From Pseudaminobacter soli (ex Li et al. 2025) (GTDB taxonomy: Bacteria; Pseudomonadota; Alphaproteobacteria; Rhizobiales; Rhizobiaceae), in NCBI RefSeq assembly GCF_003012705.1, contig NZ_PXYL01000019.1:28967-92966 (forward strand): a stretch of 64,000 nt of DNA, given 5' to 3'. A program made the translations under genes and the position numbers. A model generated the notes under the pieces. That model was not told the origin of the DNA, searched no databases, and saw nothing but the letters and a program-made list of their open reading frames with translations. Positions 34,844-45,551 of this stretch are shown piece by piece (the stretch's first letter is position 1; every line of letters starts with the position of its first letter).

Positions 34844-36736
34844 TCAGCCTTTGGACATACCCCGCGTAACGATGCGTGCAAGGCGTTCCGAGAAAGCTTT
34901 AGCGTCCAATGGTTTGTCACCGTCGAGCACACGCGCCTCGTCATAGAGCAGGTGTGCCGCGTCCTCCTTGAAGCTCCGCTCCTCGTTGCCAAGCCTCGCC
35001 AGTGCCATGATGAGTTCGTGCCGTGGGTTGATCTCCAGAACCGGCCTAGCCGCCTCGTCAAGTCGGCCCGCCGCATTGAGCAAACGCTCGAACTGGCGGT
35101 CGGGGCCATTCTCCGGAGCGACTAGGCAGACAGCGCTTTTGGTCAGCCGATCGGAGGGCTTCACGTCGGAAACAGCGTCGCCAAGCGCCTTCTTGACGAA
35201 AGCCACGAATGTGGCGATCTCGGATGGCGTTTCGGTGTCGGGCTTCGCCGAATTGTCGAGAAGCGGGATATCCGAAAGCTCAGCCGTGCCCTGCGTCACC
35301 GACTTGAATGGTTTGCCCTCATATTCGGGTGCGATCGTGGTCCAGAAGCTGTCGACCGCATCGGTAAGTAACAGGACCTCGACGCCACGCGCCCTGAAGC
35401 CCTCGAGCTGCGGCGAGGCCTCGAGCCGCGCGCGGTCGTCTCCGACCATGAAGAAAATGTCCTTCTGCCCCTCCTTCATCGATGAAACATAGTCAGCGAG
35501 GCTACGCAGTTCCCCGCCGGAGGCCGTTGATCGGAACCGGACAATCTTCAGCAATCGCTCGCGCCGCTCGTTATCTTCGTAGAGGCCTTCCTTCAGAACG
35601 GCGCCAAAATTGTCCCAGAGCTTTGCGTAGGTCTCTACATCATTCTCCGCCAACCCGGCGAGATCGCCAAGGATTCGATTGGTCACACCCTTGCGGATCG
35701 CGACCAGGAGCGGGCTTTCCTGGATCATTTCGCGCGAGACGTTGAGCGGCAAGTCGGCCGAGTCGACCAGCCCGCGGACGAAGCGCAGATAGCGCGGCAG
35801 GAGATCGGCGTCATCGGTGATGAAGACACGCCGCACATAGAGCTTCATGCGCCCCTTGCGGTCGGGTTCGAAGAGGTCGAGTGGACGCGAACTCGGAACG
35901 AAAGCGAGCACGCTGTATTCCTGCCGTCCCTCGGCACGGAAATGGATCGTGGCGGCTGGCTCGTCATACTGGCCGGCGACGCTGCGATAGAAATCCGCAT
36001 ATTCCTCCGCCTTGATCTCGCCCTTCGGCCTAACCCAAATGGCAGTCCCGTCGGTAATGTCGTGGGCTTCGGCGCCGGGCTTTTCGACAAGCAAAATCGG
36101 CACCGGCACGTGGCCGGACTGCGACCTCACCAGCTGATCGAGCCGGTAGGGTTCTGCGTAAGAAACCGCATCGTTCATGAGATGCAGCACGACGCGGGTG
36201 CCGCGCTTCGGTGCGACTGCGAGCGGCACCGAAGCGACCTCATAGGTGCCCTTGCCATCTGACGACCAGCGCCAGGCAACGTCACTGCCCGCCTGGCGAC
36301 TAACCACGTCAACGCTCTCGGCCACCATGAAGGCCGAATAGAAACCGACGCCGAACTGGCCGATAAGCTGTGGGTCTTCCGCTACCTTGCTGGCCTCGAC
36401 GCGCTCCACGAAGGCGCGTGTGCCAGACCGGGCGATGGTTCCCAACGCCTCAACCATATCGTCTCGGCTCATGCCGATGCCGTTGTCTTCCACGGCAAGC
36501 TGCTTGTTGTCCGGATCGGCTATAATGGTGATGCGAGGCTTCGGGTCGTCGCCCAGTAACTCAGGGTGGCCGATCGCCTCAAATCGGAGCTTTTCGCAGG
36601 CGTCTGCACCGTTGGAGATCAGCTCGCGCGCGAACACATCCCGGTCGGAATAGACCGAATGCACCATCATATGGAGCAGGCGGGCAACGTCGGCCTCGAA
36701 TGTCCTCGTTTCCGTTGTCATTGCATCGATCGTCAT
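34844..36736 (-). CDS. htpG: HtpG, Hsp90 chaperone
   Basis: 630 residues from ATG 36736 (AAGGAG six bases upstream). GHKL ATPase motifs: ELISNGADACEKLRF, AVEDNGIGMSRDDMVEALGT (N-box and G1), GQFGVGFYSAF (G2), then middle domain with FVRGLVDSADLPLNVSREM and a C-terminal dimerisation domain. Full length for the family. It stabilises and refolds client proteins. It heads a minus-strand group with GroEL and GroES further upstream. An accessory copy is likely, because it sits in an element cargo. Confidence 0.95.
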   Translation of the reverse strand: MTIDAMTTETRTFEADVARLLHMMVHSVYSDRDVFARELISNGADACEKLRFEAIGHPELLGDDPKPRITIIADPDNKQLAVEDNGIGMSRDDMVEALGTIARSGTRAFVERVEASKVAEDPQLIGQFGVGFYSAFMVAESVDVVSRQAGSDVAWRWSSDGKGTYEVASVPLAVAPKRGTRVVLHLMNDAVSYAEPYRLDQLVRSQSGHVPVPILLVEKPGAEAHDITDGTAIWVRPKGEIKAEEYADFYRSVAGQYDEPAATIHFRAEGRQEYSVLAFVPSSRPLDLFEPDRKGRMKLYVRRVFITDDADLLPRYLRFVRGLVDSADLPLNVSREMIQESPLLVAIRKGVTNRILGDLAGLAENDVETYAKLWDNFGAVLKEGLYEDNERRERLLKIVRFRSTASGGELRSLADYVSSMKEGQKDIFFMVGDDRARLEASPQLEGFRARGVEVLLLTDAVDSFWTTIAPEYEGKPFKSVTQGTAELSDIPLLDNSAKPDTETPSEIATFVAFVKKALGDAVSDVKPSDRLTKSAVCLVAPENGPDRQFERLLNAAGRLDEAARPVLEINPRHELIMALARLGNEERSFKEDAAHLLYDEARVLDGDKPLDAKAFSERLARIVTRGMSKG

Positions 36737-36803
36737 CACCGCTCCTTAATCACATTGCGTCCGCCGAACAATCATGCCTGGACGCTTACTCGCCGCTGGG
36801 CGC

Positions 36804-37028
36804 TCAACCGCCTGCGGACGCCGCAGACGCCGCAGACAGGTTTTGCGCGGCCAGGAACATCAGAGTCGATGCGGCGGTGCGCCGATTCCAGCCGGCGGAT
36901 TCGGCCATATCCAGCAAGCTCGTCAGCAGCGGCCTCAAGGCGTTACGGCATTCTGTTTCGTAGGCAAAGAATTCGCTCGCAGCATGTGTCGGAGCCGGAA
37001 CAGATCTGGCCTCGGTTATTGCATCCAT
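36804..37028 (-). CDS. Small helical protein between htpG and groEL
   Basis: 74 residues starting MDAITEARSVPAPTHAASEF with a GGGAG ribosome site. Helical with one Cys (ETECRNALRPLLTSLLDMAE); ends Ala/Ser-rich. No family recognised. Same strand as the flanking chaperone genes, so probably in a heat-shock transcript. Confidence 0.6.
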   Translation of the reverse strand: MDAITEARSVPAPTHAASEFFAYETECRNALRPLLTSLLDMAESAGWNRRTAASTLMFLAAQNLSAASAASAGG

Positions 37029-37096
37029 GACGGTCTCCCAATTTGATCGACTAATACCCGCTCCCCTGATGGGGAGCGAGCAGGCTTATCAACGCC

Positions 37097-38734
<1,638 letters not shown>

Positions 38735-38776
38735 TCAATAGGCAGTTTGCGTTGACTGATCGATTGCAAGAAGCCG

Positions 38777-39091
38777 TCAGGCGGCCTTCTTGGCGGTTGC
38801 GGTGGCCTCGATGACGCCCATCACGTCGCTTTCCTTCATGATGAGCAGGTCTTCGCCACCGTGCCGGATTTCGGTGCCGGACCATTTGCCGAAGAGGATC
38901 CGGTCGCCCACCTTCACATCAAGCGGCTGCAACTGGCCGCTTTCCGCACGCGCGCCGGGGCCGGCCGCGATGACTTCGCCTTCCTGGGGTTTTTCCTTCG
39001 CGGTGTCAGGGATGATGATGCCGCCGGCCGTCTTTTCTTCGGCCGCGATGCGGCGGACCAGGATGCGGTCGTGCAATGGACGGAACTTCAT
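38777..39091 (-). CDS. groES: GroES co-chaperonin
   Basis: 104 residues from ATG 39091 (AAGGAG upstream). [15 protein letters not shown], mobile-loop region [20 protein letters not shown] and FGKWSGTEI. Caps GroEL. First gene of the groESL operon. Confidence 0.95.
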   Translation of the reverse strand: MKFRPLHDRILVRRIAAEEKTAGGIIIPDTAKEKPQEGEVIAAGPGARAESGQLQPLDVKVGDRILFGKWSGTEIRHGGEDLLIMKESDVMGVIEATATAKKAA

Positions 39092-39189
39092 GTCGTTCTC
39101 CTTCAAGGACAAACAGATTGTGAGAGGTCCCTCCGCTCCAAACCGGGTGGCTGGAGCGGGGCGCGCGACCCTGTCCGGCGTCGCGCGTC

Positions 39190-39320
39190 ATCGAGCTAAT
39201 TTTTGCCATTTGCAGTTTCAAGAGGGCGGCCAAAAAAAATTCACGCTCCCCATGAACCGGTTAGCGCCCTGAAAAGAATGCGCTATCCGTCGTTGTGGCC
39301 GTTGCATTTTGCGACTTGAA
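39190..39320 (-). promoter_or_regulatory. Possible heat-shock control region of groESL
   Basis: On the minus strand CTTGAAA (39222-39216) fits an RpoH -35 element, but the -10 is unclear. TCAGCACTC just beyond 39320 (39326-39334) looks like one half of the HrcA operator CIRCE, but the second half is not present. Weak evidence only. Confidence 0.25.
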
Positions 39321-39416
39321 TATTGAGTGCTGACGAACAAAATTAGTCGCGCAATGCTGTCCGATGGACGGCAGATGACCAACCCGATCAAGGAGCATTC
39401 TCGACGGAGGCCATCG

Positions 39417-39689
39417 ATGGACCGCAATCTCTCGACGATCATCCCTTCGCTTGCACCCGAAACATCCGACTTTTCTCTGGACCGCCTGCTGGCGCCGTCG
39501 CGCTTTTTCAAGCAGCCGGGCGATGTGCTGGCCGATCCCGGCCTCGACATCCGGGAAAAGCGGGCCATCCTCTCGTCCTGGGCTTCCGATGCCTGCGCGG
39601 TGGAATCCATCCCGGCGCTGCGCCGAGCGCCCGGCGCCGAAAGCACCGTTCCCTTCGACCAGATCTCGCCTCGACTTTCAGGCATCTGA
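39417..39689 (+). CDS. Small rhizobial protein divergent from groES
   Basis: 90 residues from ATG 39417 (CGGAGG upstream), MDRNLSTIIPSLAPETSDF. Contains PSRFFKQPGDVLADPGLDI and EKRAILSSWASDACAVESIP, a motif I associate with small conserved rhizobial proteins of unknown function. Shares the regulatory region with groESL. Confidence 0.65.
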   Translation: MDRNLSTIIPSLAPETSDFSLDRLLAPSRFFKQPGDVLADPGLDIREKRAILSSWASDACAVESIPALRRAPGAESTVPFDQISPRLSGI

Positions 39690-39846
39690 AGGGGGGCCTC
39701 ACAATGCCAGTCATCTGGATAGCTGAGGGCCTTGAGCTTGGCATCCATGACCTCCGGTGTTCCGGCGTTATCATGAATCTCTTGGAGTTCGCGAAAACTG
39801 ATGGATGGCTGAACCGTCCTCCGAGGCCGTCAGGAAGGAGAGTTGC

Positions 39847-40125
39847 ATGATTGCAAGCGTCAGTAGGGAATTCCAACTCCAGATTCAGGGCTTCGGACTG
39901 ACGACGGCCGAGATCCACTACCATCTGCCCGATCACCCGAGCCTGCTACAGCTCTATGTCTGGCAGGAATACGACCTCGCGCCGGACTTTCCAACTCTGA
40001 AAGGCTTTCTCAACTATTGGGAGCGCGAACTGGAGGGCGCGTTGCATTCCGTGCGCGTCGCCCACCACCGCCTGTTACAGCCGGCCGAATGGCGGGCGGT
40101 GGATGGCATAATTGCGATCCACTGA
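39847..40125 (+). CDS. Usg family protein
   Basis: 92 residues from ATG 39847 (GGAAGGAG). FQLQIQGFGLTTAEIHYHLP, YVWQEYDLAPDFPTLKGFL and ALHSVRVAHHRLL match the Usg family known from tryptophan-operon neighbourhoods in alphaproteobacteria; function unknown. Here it lies in a chaperone cluster. Confidence 0.82.
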   Translation: MIASVSREFQLQIQGFGLTTAEIHYHLPDHPSLLQLYVWQEYDLAPDFPTLKGFLNYWERELEGALHSVRVAHHRLLQPAEWRAVDGIIAIH

Positions 40126-40366
40126 TGCGCTGTTAAGCCGAGCACGGGGCCGAAGCAAGACTTCCGGGTCAATGCCAACGTCAGTTCATCGGTGCCGGCA
40201 ATCCGCCAAAAAGATTATCACTGCCATCTGCGAAAACTCGTCGTCAGCAACCCGCGGCAGTGAGCGATCTTGAAGCCGGATCTCGCAACGACTGCCTCTC
40301 AATTGGCCCGACTTCCGTCAGGTCGGCGAAAATGGTCTCCGGATGCCCAGAGAGCATCCGGTATAC

Positions 40367-40873
40367 TCACTTGCTACCGGTGATCGCGATGCGCTTGGCG
40401 CTCGCCTGCGCTTTCTCGGTCTTCGGCAGTGTCACGGTAAGCACGCCGTTCTTGAAGGTCGCCGCAACTTTGTCCTCCTCAACCTCACGGCCAACGGCAA
40501 GACGCCGCTCGAAGCGCCCGTAATAGCGCTCGCTGAACTGGCGATCCTTGTCTTCGGTTTCCGACTTCTTTTCGCCGCGAAGCGTCAGGACGCCGTCCTC
40601 GAGCAGCACCTCGATGTCGTTTTCCTCAAGGCCAGGCACCTCGGCCGTCACGCGAATTTCCTTGTCGGTTTCCGAGAACTCGACGCTCGGCCAAAAGCGG
40701 CTAGGCGTCATGCGGCCGAAAAGAGCAGGTGTGTCAAAGCCGTGAAACACCTCCTCGAACAAGCGGTTGACGTTGCGATGCAGCGACAGGAACGGATCCA
40801 TGTCTTCACCGCGATAGAGGCCTGGGGCCTGGTTGTTGCCCCGGCTCCAGGGGATCAGGTCACGTACACTCAT
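40367..40873 (-). CDS. Hsp20 small heat-shock protein
   Basis: 168 residues from ATG 40873 (AGGAAAGGA). N-terminal arm MSVRDLIPWSRGNNQAPGL; alpha-crystallin domain ~60-160 with FSETDKEIRVTAEVPGLEE, DGVLTLRGEKK, and the hallmark FKNGVLTVTLPKTE. Holds unfolding proteins. 90 bases after the second hsp20 on the same strand, so probably one operon. Confidence 0.93.
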   Translation of the reverse strand: MSVRDLIPWSRGNNQAPGLYRGEDMDPFLSLHRNVNRLFEEVFHGFDTPALFGRMTPSRFWPSVEFSETDKEIRVTAEVPGLEENDIEVLLEDGVLTLRGEKKSETEDKDRQFSERYYGRFERRLAVGREVEEDKVAATFKNGVLTVTLPKTEKAQASAKRIAITGSK

Positions 40874-40962
40874 CGTCCTATCCTTTCCTGCTTGTCTGTT
40901 TTGGTCGCAACGGGCCTGCACCAGTGGGAGGGGCGTTCGTGCAGGTCCGTTGTCTTATGGTG

Positions 40963-41430
40963 TCAGGCCGCGACTTCCCCCTCGATCCGCTTCGCCGGCT
41001 TCTTGGCCGGCGTGGCATTGATCGCGATCCGGCGCGGCTTCATTTCCTCAGGAAATTCCTTCTTGAGGTCGATGATCAGCAGACCGTTTTCCAGCTTTGC
41101 GCCAATGACGCTGACATGGTCGGCCAGCTCGAAGCGGCGGGCGAAAGGCCTCAGAGCCAAGCCATGATGGAGATATTGTACCTCCTCGTTTTCGGCCTTG
41201 GCGCCACTGACCATGAGCATGTTCGGTTCATGAGTGATGGTCAGCTCGGCCTCGCCAAACCCCGCCACCGCGATCACGATGCGGTAGGTGTCCTCACTGA
41301 CCTTGGCGATATCATAAGGTGGCCAGTTGTCGCCGTTTTGGGGCAGGCTCGCCTTTTCGAGCAGGTCGAAGATTCGGTCGAAGCCGATGCTCGATCGATA
41401 GAAGGGAGAAAAATCCATAGCTGTTCTCAT
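40963..41430 (-). CDS. Hsp20 small heat-shock protein, class A type (IbpA-like)
   Basis: 155 residues from ATG 41430 (AAGGAGG). MRTAMDFSPFYRSSIGFDRI is typical of rhizobial class A small heat-shock proteins; alpha-crystallin domain with YRIVIAVAGFGEAELTI and LENGLLIIDLKKEFPEEMKP. Differs in class from the neighbouring Hsp20, a common pairing. Minus-strand CTTG and CTATGTT at 41475 and 41457 could be part of an RpoH promoter (weak). Confidence 0.93.
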   Translation of the reverse strand: MRTAMDFSPFYRSSIGFDRIFDLLEKASLPQNGDNWPPYDIAKVSEDTYRIVIAVAGFGEAELTITHEPNMLMVSGAKAENEEVQYLHHGLALRPFARRFELADHVSVIGAKLENGLLIIDLKKEFPEEMKPRRIAINATPAKKPAKRIEGEVAA

Positions 41431-41645
41431 AGCTACATCCTCCTTGGAGCAACATAGATACGAGAGGGCGCCAAGAAGCAGCCTGGGCGCTCCTCCCTGA
41501 CATGGCCGGTCCCAGCGCGGCGACCGGCGAAAAAACATGTGGGTATAGCCTTCCCGAGCGTCAAGGGATCGCAAACCATCGGCGTGCGGTGGAAAAAGCT
41601 GGCTTCGAAGCCCATGTCTTGTGTTGGAGATCAATGGAGGAAACG

Positions 41646-41888
41646 ATGGCAATGACACGCGACGAGGTTGTCTCGGTCCTCGGCCCCGTGGACGAGCAGA
41701 CGATCGCAGAGATCGTGCTGACGGGCGCATCGCTCGAGGAACTGCGGGAGGCGTGGGCCTGGACTTTTGGCGATGAAGCGTTGATGAACGAAGGCCGTCC
41801 GCTGCCAGGAACCAAAGTGGCTGCCTTGATCGACTTGATCGAACCGGCTGAAGACGCAGCGGGCCCGCTTTTGTCGGGCCCGAGGTGA
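41646..41888 (+). CDS. Small acidic protein divergent from hsp20
   Basis: 80 residues from ATG 41646 (TGGAGG). MAMTRDEVVSVLGPVDEQTI, LEELREAWAWTFGDEALMN; helical, acidic. The last codons run into a GC-rich hairpin (CGGGCCCG arms near 41868-41884). No family recognised. Confidence 0.6.
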   Translation: MAMTRDEVVSVLGPVDEQTIAEIVLTGASLEELREAWAWTFGDEALMNEGRPLPGTKVAALIDLIEPAEDAAGPLLSGPR

Positions 41889-42005
41889 TCTGCTGAATCA
41901 TGAACACCCCGGTGCCGCAGCCATTCGGAAGGCCGGAATAGGCCCTAGTGGGTGTTTGAAAATTAACCTGCTGCGAGCCGATTGAGCATCAAGCGATGCA
42001 GCCGC

Positions 42006-42110
42006 AAGGTTGATCATCTGACGTCTGCATACGATACTCGTAATCCTTACTAAGCCGGTGACTTCGCCCGAACCAAGCAAAGCTGCGCTCCACAATCCAG
42101 GCCGCTGACG
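42006..42110 (-). mobile_element. IS5-family transposase remnant (C-terminus)
   Basis: Minus frame reads AAWIVERSFAWFGRSHRLSK and DYEYRMQTSDD, the C-terminal signature of IS5/IS427-type transposases. Nothing else of the element is intact. Confidence 0.75.
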
Positions 42111-42197
42111 CCGCTCGACGAGCTGCGCATCGGCGGCTTCGACGCGATTGGCAATCGGGAGCGCGCGGGCATGGCCTTGGCGTTGTGAACGTCTCCG

Positions 42198-42401
42198 TTG
42201 AGGGATGAGCGGTTGAAGTCGCAGCCCTTGGGCGTGTTCGTCGTCGATGAGCCCAACGAGGATCGCAATTTCCGGACGAAGGTCGGCGCCTCATGGCCGC
42301 ATGAGGACGGCAAGGGCTTCAACTTGGTTCTCCCCCCCGGCATCGCCGTCTCCGGCCGCGTGGTCATCCGCGAGAAGAAGCCGGACGACGCGCAGGACTG
42401 A
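42198..42401 (+). CDS. Small conserved protein of mobile elements
   Basis: 67 residues from a TTG (start uncertain; AGGGA nearby). LGVFVVDEPNEDRNFRTKVG and ASWPHEDGKGFNLVL..VSGRVVIREKK resemble a small family common beside DUF736 genes in rhizobial plasmids and integrative elements. The 5' end may be damaged by the IS remnant next to it. Confidence 0.5.
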   Translation: MRDERLKSQPLGVFVVDEPNEDRNFRTKVGASWPHEDGKGFNLVLPPGIAVSGRVVIREKKPDDAQD

Positions 42402-42821
42402 GCACCGCCAGCTGGCGGTCGGGAAATCCCGGCCGCCCTTCCAGCCGCCGGACCTCGGCGGCTTTTATTGCTCATGCCTGCCGGCCAGACCACTGACGTG
42501 GCCAGAATCCGGCCGCGCCGGATTCAAACCCAAGATCCGAACAGCAGGCGGCCTGCGGCCGCATTCGCTCCGCGGCGCGAATGTCACGTTCCGAGCCAGG
42601 CATCTGACCAGCACCAACACACCCGCGCCGCCTGCAGGAGTCGCCGGCATCGAGGCCCACGGCCTCGGATCGAGTTCATGGATGCGCTTCCTTTTGATCT
42701 GCACGGGGGTGTCTTCGCAAGCACGCACCGAGGGTAACACCGGCGTGGAGGGGCCACTACGGTTCACTGCGTCGAAGCTCTCCCCCAGTCTCCCTACGCT
42801 GCGCTTCGGGCTGCGGCCTCC
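42402..42821. other. Gene-free stretch
   Basis: Only unsupported short frames; it ends where family A copy 2 was cut. Confidence 0.5.
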
Positions 42822-43061
42822 CTAATGCCGGTGCGAGAAATCATCTACAAAGCCCGCTGCTTCGTTTAGGAAATAAACGACGTCCTCCTGGTTTGAGGTG
42901 CCGTTTGCCGGCGTCTCGGAAGGGTTGATCTCGTCCCGGTAGTCGCGGATAGTCGCGGCGGCTCGCTGCAATAGATGTGCGCGCGCCGCCATGGTGAGTT
43001 TGGGCAACTCGTTGGCGGCTCGCATAAGTTCCAAGATGAACGCGGCAGTGTGATCGCTCAT
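42822..43061 (-). pseudogene. Family A copy 2, 3'-truncated
   Basis: Starts MSDHTAAFILELMRAANEL at 43061 and follows copy 1 closely, but breaks after AAGFVDDFS; the last ~30 residues are replaced by HRH and a stop. Copy 1 and copy 3 are complete. Confidence 0.7.
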
Positions 43062-43109
43062 AACCCGATCTAAGCCGCCGATCAGGATGCCTGCAACCGT
43101 AAATACTGC

Positions 43110-43350
43110 CCAGCGCCTCCTCTGCGCCACCGTGCCTCATTACAAAGAGAGTGCAGATCAGAACGCGACGCCCGGACGGTAATACGCAATCCGGAGATGG
43201 CAGCAGCATTACATCGGCGGTAGTCTGTTGCACTTCTTGCTGACCCCAATGGGGTTTTTCCCGGCCTGAGCAGCAATTGGTTCTGGGATAATTTGATGGC
43301 GCTAACGGTAGCCATCTTCGCCCATGTAGCCCGTCTCGTCCCCACGAGGC
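43110..43350. repeat. Conserved leader region, copy 1 (second copy 50660-50905)
   Basis: About 230 bases highly similar to 50660-50905, in the same place upstream of family A genes. Conserved blocks include ATCAGAACGCGACGC, CGCAATCCGGAGATGGCAGC, CGGTAGTCTGTT and AATTGGTTCTGGGATAATTTG. Short hairpins ACCCC/GGGGT and the GCCCGTCTCG..CGAGGCGGGC type at its outer end suggest a transcribed, structured RNA or a shared promoter. Confidence 0.6.
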
Positions 43351-43819
43351 GGGCTATTCCTGTTTGGAGGAACTAAAAGCGCCTTGCAGTATGACTTTAA
43401 GAAAATTTAAACAACGCCTATGAGTTAGGGTTTTTATTAAGATTTTCTCCGTTTCTCCTGACGTGACCGAAACTTCTGCCATCGCTAAACTGACCAGGTG
43501 AGTAGCTTTATTCATGTCGGTAAGAGCCCGCCTCATACCTTGGGGCGGGCTTTTCCGGCGCACAAGGCTGGGTTGGGCTTGATTACCGCCTTTCACGAGC
43601 CCTCGGTCGCTACCCGCAGCCCCGTTCAGCGGTCAGGTCGAATGCTTTCCGTCAGGGTTATCCCTTTAATGGCGGGCAAAACCCAAAAGCAAAATAGTAG
43701 TATTCCTGAATTGCTATCGGTCATTCAATAATTAACCCTGGAATAATTCTAGAATAATTTTCGGTTTTTTGGGGGGAAATCCAAAATTCCTGTCTAGTCA
43801 CCAAAGAAAGGGTTGTGAC

Positions 43820-44380
43820 ATGAAAAAGCTACTCCTTACCTCGATCGCAGTTCTCGCCATGGCTTCTTTTGTCGCTGAAGGCGCATACGCCGGCAACCAG
43901 GGCGGCGGTAGCAGCCAGAGCGGCGGCTCGAACAACGGAAACGGCAATGGCAATGGTAATTCGGGGAACAACAACGGGAATAACAACGGGAATAACAATT
44001 CCGGTTCCAACAACGGCAACAACAACGGAAATAATAACTCCGGATCAGGAAACGGCAGCAACAACGGAAACAACAACTCCGGCTCTGGCAACGGCGTTAA
44101 CAACGGAAATAACAACTCCGGGTCGAATAACGGCACAGGCAATGGCAACTTCAATAGCGGCAACAACAACGGCACCGGTAACGGGAACAACAACTCGGGG
44201 TCTGGCAACGGTCAAAACAACGGCAACCACAACTCGGGGAACAATAACGGCACGGGCAACGGCAATATGAACTCCGGTTCGAACAACGGCGGCAACAACG
44301 GGAATAACAATTCCGGTTCGAACAACGGCCAAAATAACGGCAACCACAACAAGAAGATTGTGACCGGTTGGTCGTGGTAA
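43820..44380 (+). CDS. Secreted Asn/Gly-repeat protein 1
   Basis: 186 residues. Sec signal MKKLLLTSIAVLAMASFVAE with cleavage after AYA (~residue 24). The rest is almost only Asn, Gly and Ser in units such as GNNNGNNNSGS and NNGTGNGN, ending HNKKIVTGWSW. Such low-complexity polymers occur in matrix, adhesin or amyloid-forming proteins; which applies is not known. A second protein of the same design lies at 57024-57674, with a near-identical signal. The ribosome site is AAAGGG. No EcfG-type site upstream; the region before it is AT-rich. Confidence 0.8.
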   Translation: MKKLLLTSIAVLAMASFVAEGAYAGNQGGGSSQSGGSNNGNGNGNGNSGNNNGNNNGNNNSGSNNGNNNGNNNSGSGNGSNNGNNNSGSGNGVNNGNNNSGSNNGTGNGNFNSGNNNGTGNGNNNSGSGNGQNNGNHNSGNNNGTGNGNMNSGSNNGGNNGNNNSGSNNGQNNGNHNKKIVTGWSW

Positions 44381-44425
44381 TTGAAATTACAGGTCTGTGG
44401 CTGGGATAAATGAATTTTCTCAACT

Positions 44426-44452
44426 GCTGGCAGCGATCTAGACGCTGCCAGC
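44426..44452 (+). terminator. Stem-loop after Asn/Gly-repeat gene
   Basis: Perfect arms GCTGGCAGCG and CGCTGCCAGC with a 7-base loop, 46 bases after the stop. Confidence 0.55.
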
Positions 44453-44529
44453 CGCCAGACGATCAACCAGCGCTGCTATTTCAGTATTCCTTGGCAACGA
44501 TCTATCCCGTTCGATCCAGCTAAGGGCCC

Positions 44530-44560
44530 GCCCGCCGCCTCCAATAGCCGGCGGGCTTTT
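44530..44560 (+). terminator. GCCCGCC-family terminator
   Basis: Arms GCCCGCCG and CGGCGGGC, loop CCTCCAATAGC, then TTTT. No promoter of EcfG type precedes it. Confidence 0.55.
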
Positions 44561-44670
44561 CGGTTTCGGAACTTCGTGGCTGTTCCCGTGGCTATTTTGC
44601 CTGACATGACGGGGCCGTTCAGTTGTGGCTAAGTTGATTTTGTGGTCTGGGAGATTTGACCATTGGCCCT

Positions 44671-44701
44671 GCCCGCCTCGGCTCGCCGAGGCGGGCTTTT
44701 T
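44671..44701 (+). terminator. GCCCGCC-family terminator, perfect 11-bp stem
   Basis: GCCCGCCTCGG / CCGAGGCGGGC with a 4-base loop and TTTTT. About 100 bases upstream there is GGAAC (44569) but without a good -10, so a degenerate sRNA unit is possible. Confidence 0.7.
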
Positions 44702-44765
44702 GTCCGGGACTCCAACAGGGTTGCTCTCTGATATTGGATTGCCCGCCCGGCGCGCCAGAGCGGCC

Positions 44766-44790
44766 GGAACCTTTGTGTTCGCGATGCGTT
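44766..44790 (+). promoter_or_regulatory. EcfG-type promoter of an empty unit
   Basis: Exact GGAAC-N16-CGTT. The spacer closely matches those at 45414 and 55457, which drive Gly/His-rich secreted proteins; here no such gene follows. Confidence 0.7.
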
Positions 44791-44797
44791 CTGAGGG

Positions 44798-44922
44798 TCC
44801 CTCACGCCGTTGAGGGCGGGCCCAACGATCGTCAGATCCTGAGCCCCGCAGGTATTTGGGTAGTGTCTTGTACATTTAAGCCAAAAACTGCCCGCCTCGG
44901 TCTCCGGAGCGGGCATTCTTTG
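44798..44922 (+). ncRNA. Candidate stress sRNA or gene-less promoter-terminator unit
   Basis: From the EcfG-type promoter the transcript would run ~120 bases to a GC-rich hairpin (GCCCGC / GCGGGC, 44889-44913) and ATTCTTTG. The last 60 bases (TAGTGTCT..TACATTTAAGCCAA.. hairpin) are shared with 56309-56360, the 3' end of the Gly/His-rich gene 2 unit. So this is either an sRNA or a copy of that unit whose gene was deleted. Confidence 0.45.
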
Positions 44923-45024
44923 TTGAACGTCTACCACCGGCGAGACTCGGTGGGCGCTCCTCCCTAAGAACCACCGAGCCTCTGGCAGCTCCAGCTCGCT
45001 TCGCTGGGGCGGCGCGCTTATCTG

Positions 45025-45267
45025 TCAGGGGCGGCGCTTCTGCGTCTGTCCCAGATCACCACCCCGGACGACCCGCCAGCCGGTACGCTGCTTTACATAG
45101 CGATCGAGTGCCATGGCCAAAGCCGTCTCGTCCGTCACGCCCTCTTGGTATTTGCGCATCAGAAAGCGCGCAGCTTCGTCGGTGCGGATCGACAAGCGTG
45201 CGCCAGTGAGCACACGTTTGATCTTCTCAAGGTCGGACGCGGACAGGTACTGAGCGTTCGTTGACAC
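45025..45267 (-). CDS. Family B copy 1, 80-residue helical protein
   Basis: GTG start at 45267 with GGGAGGGAAGG upstream; product begins (M)STNAQYLSASDLEKIKRVL. Core: ARLSIRTDEAARFLMRKYQE, GVTDETALAMALDRYV. Helical, charged, soluble. Copies 2 and 3 lie at 50965-51357 and 56413-56820; each is encoded divergent to, or beside, a stress-promoter unit. No known family recognised; a small DNA- or RNA-binding role is only a guess. Confidence 0.65.
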   Translation of the reverse strand: MSTNAQYLSASDLEKIKRVLTGARLSIRTDEAARFLMRKYQEGVTDETALAMALDRYVKQRTGWRVVRGGDLGQTQKRRP

Positions 45268-45413
45268 ACCTTCCCTCCCTGGCAGTTGTCCTCCCAGACG
45301 ACGACGCCGCACAAACCAAGATGACGCAGTAACCGCTCACGTCCAGACCTGGACCGTCAATTCTGGGCTTGTTCTGGAACTTCGTGCCGACCTGATCGCC
45401 TGCGGTCTCGGCC

Positions 45414-45438
45414 GGAACTTTAATGTTCACGACACGTT
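45414..45438 (+). promoter_or_regulatory. EcfG-type promoter of Gly/His-rich gene 1
   Basis: Exact GGAAC-N16-CGTT. It starts a ~105-base leader that is conserved with the unit at 55457 and carries two CACGATTATCGC repeats. Confidence 0.75.
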
Positions 45439-45551
45439 CGCCTGAGAGGTCCGGTATAGGGCCAACCCTCACGATTATCGCGTAGAGGCCCATCCCCCCA
45501 CGATTATCGCAGGTCTTGAGCTCCACGGACGTTTTCCTTTGGAGAAAGACA

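Noticed and set aside
39310..39340. CIRCE operator for HrcA upstream of groESL
   Set aside because: Only one half-site (TCAGCACTC) is present; the other half does not match.
43860..44340. CRISPR-like tandem repeats
   Set aside because: The repeats are short codon-level units (GGNAAYAACAAY) encoding Asn/Gly; no spacers and no cas genes.
44569..44600. Another EcfG site before the terminator at 44671
   Set aside because: GGAAC is present but the -10 position reads TGGC; kept only as a possible degenerate unit.
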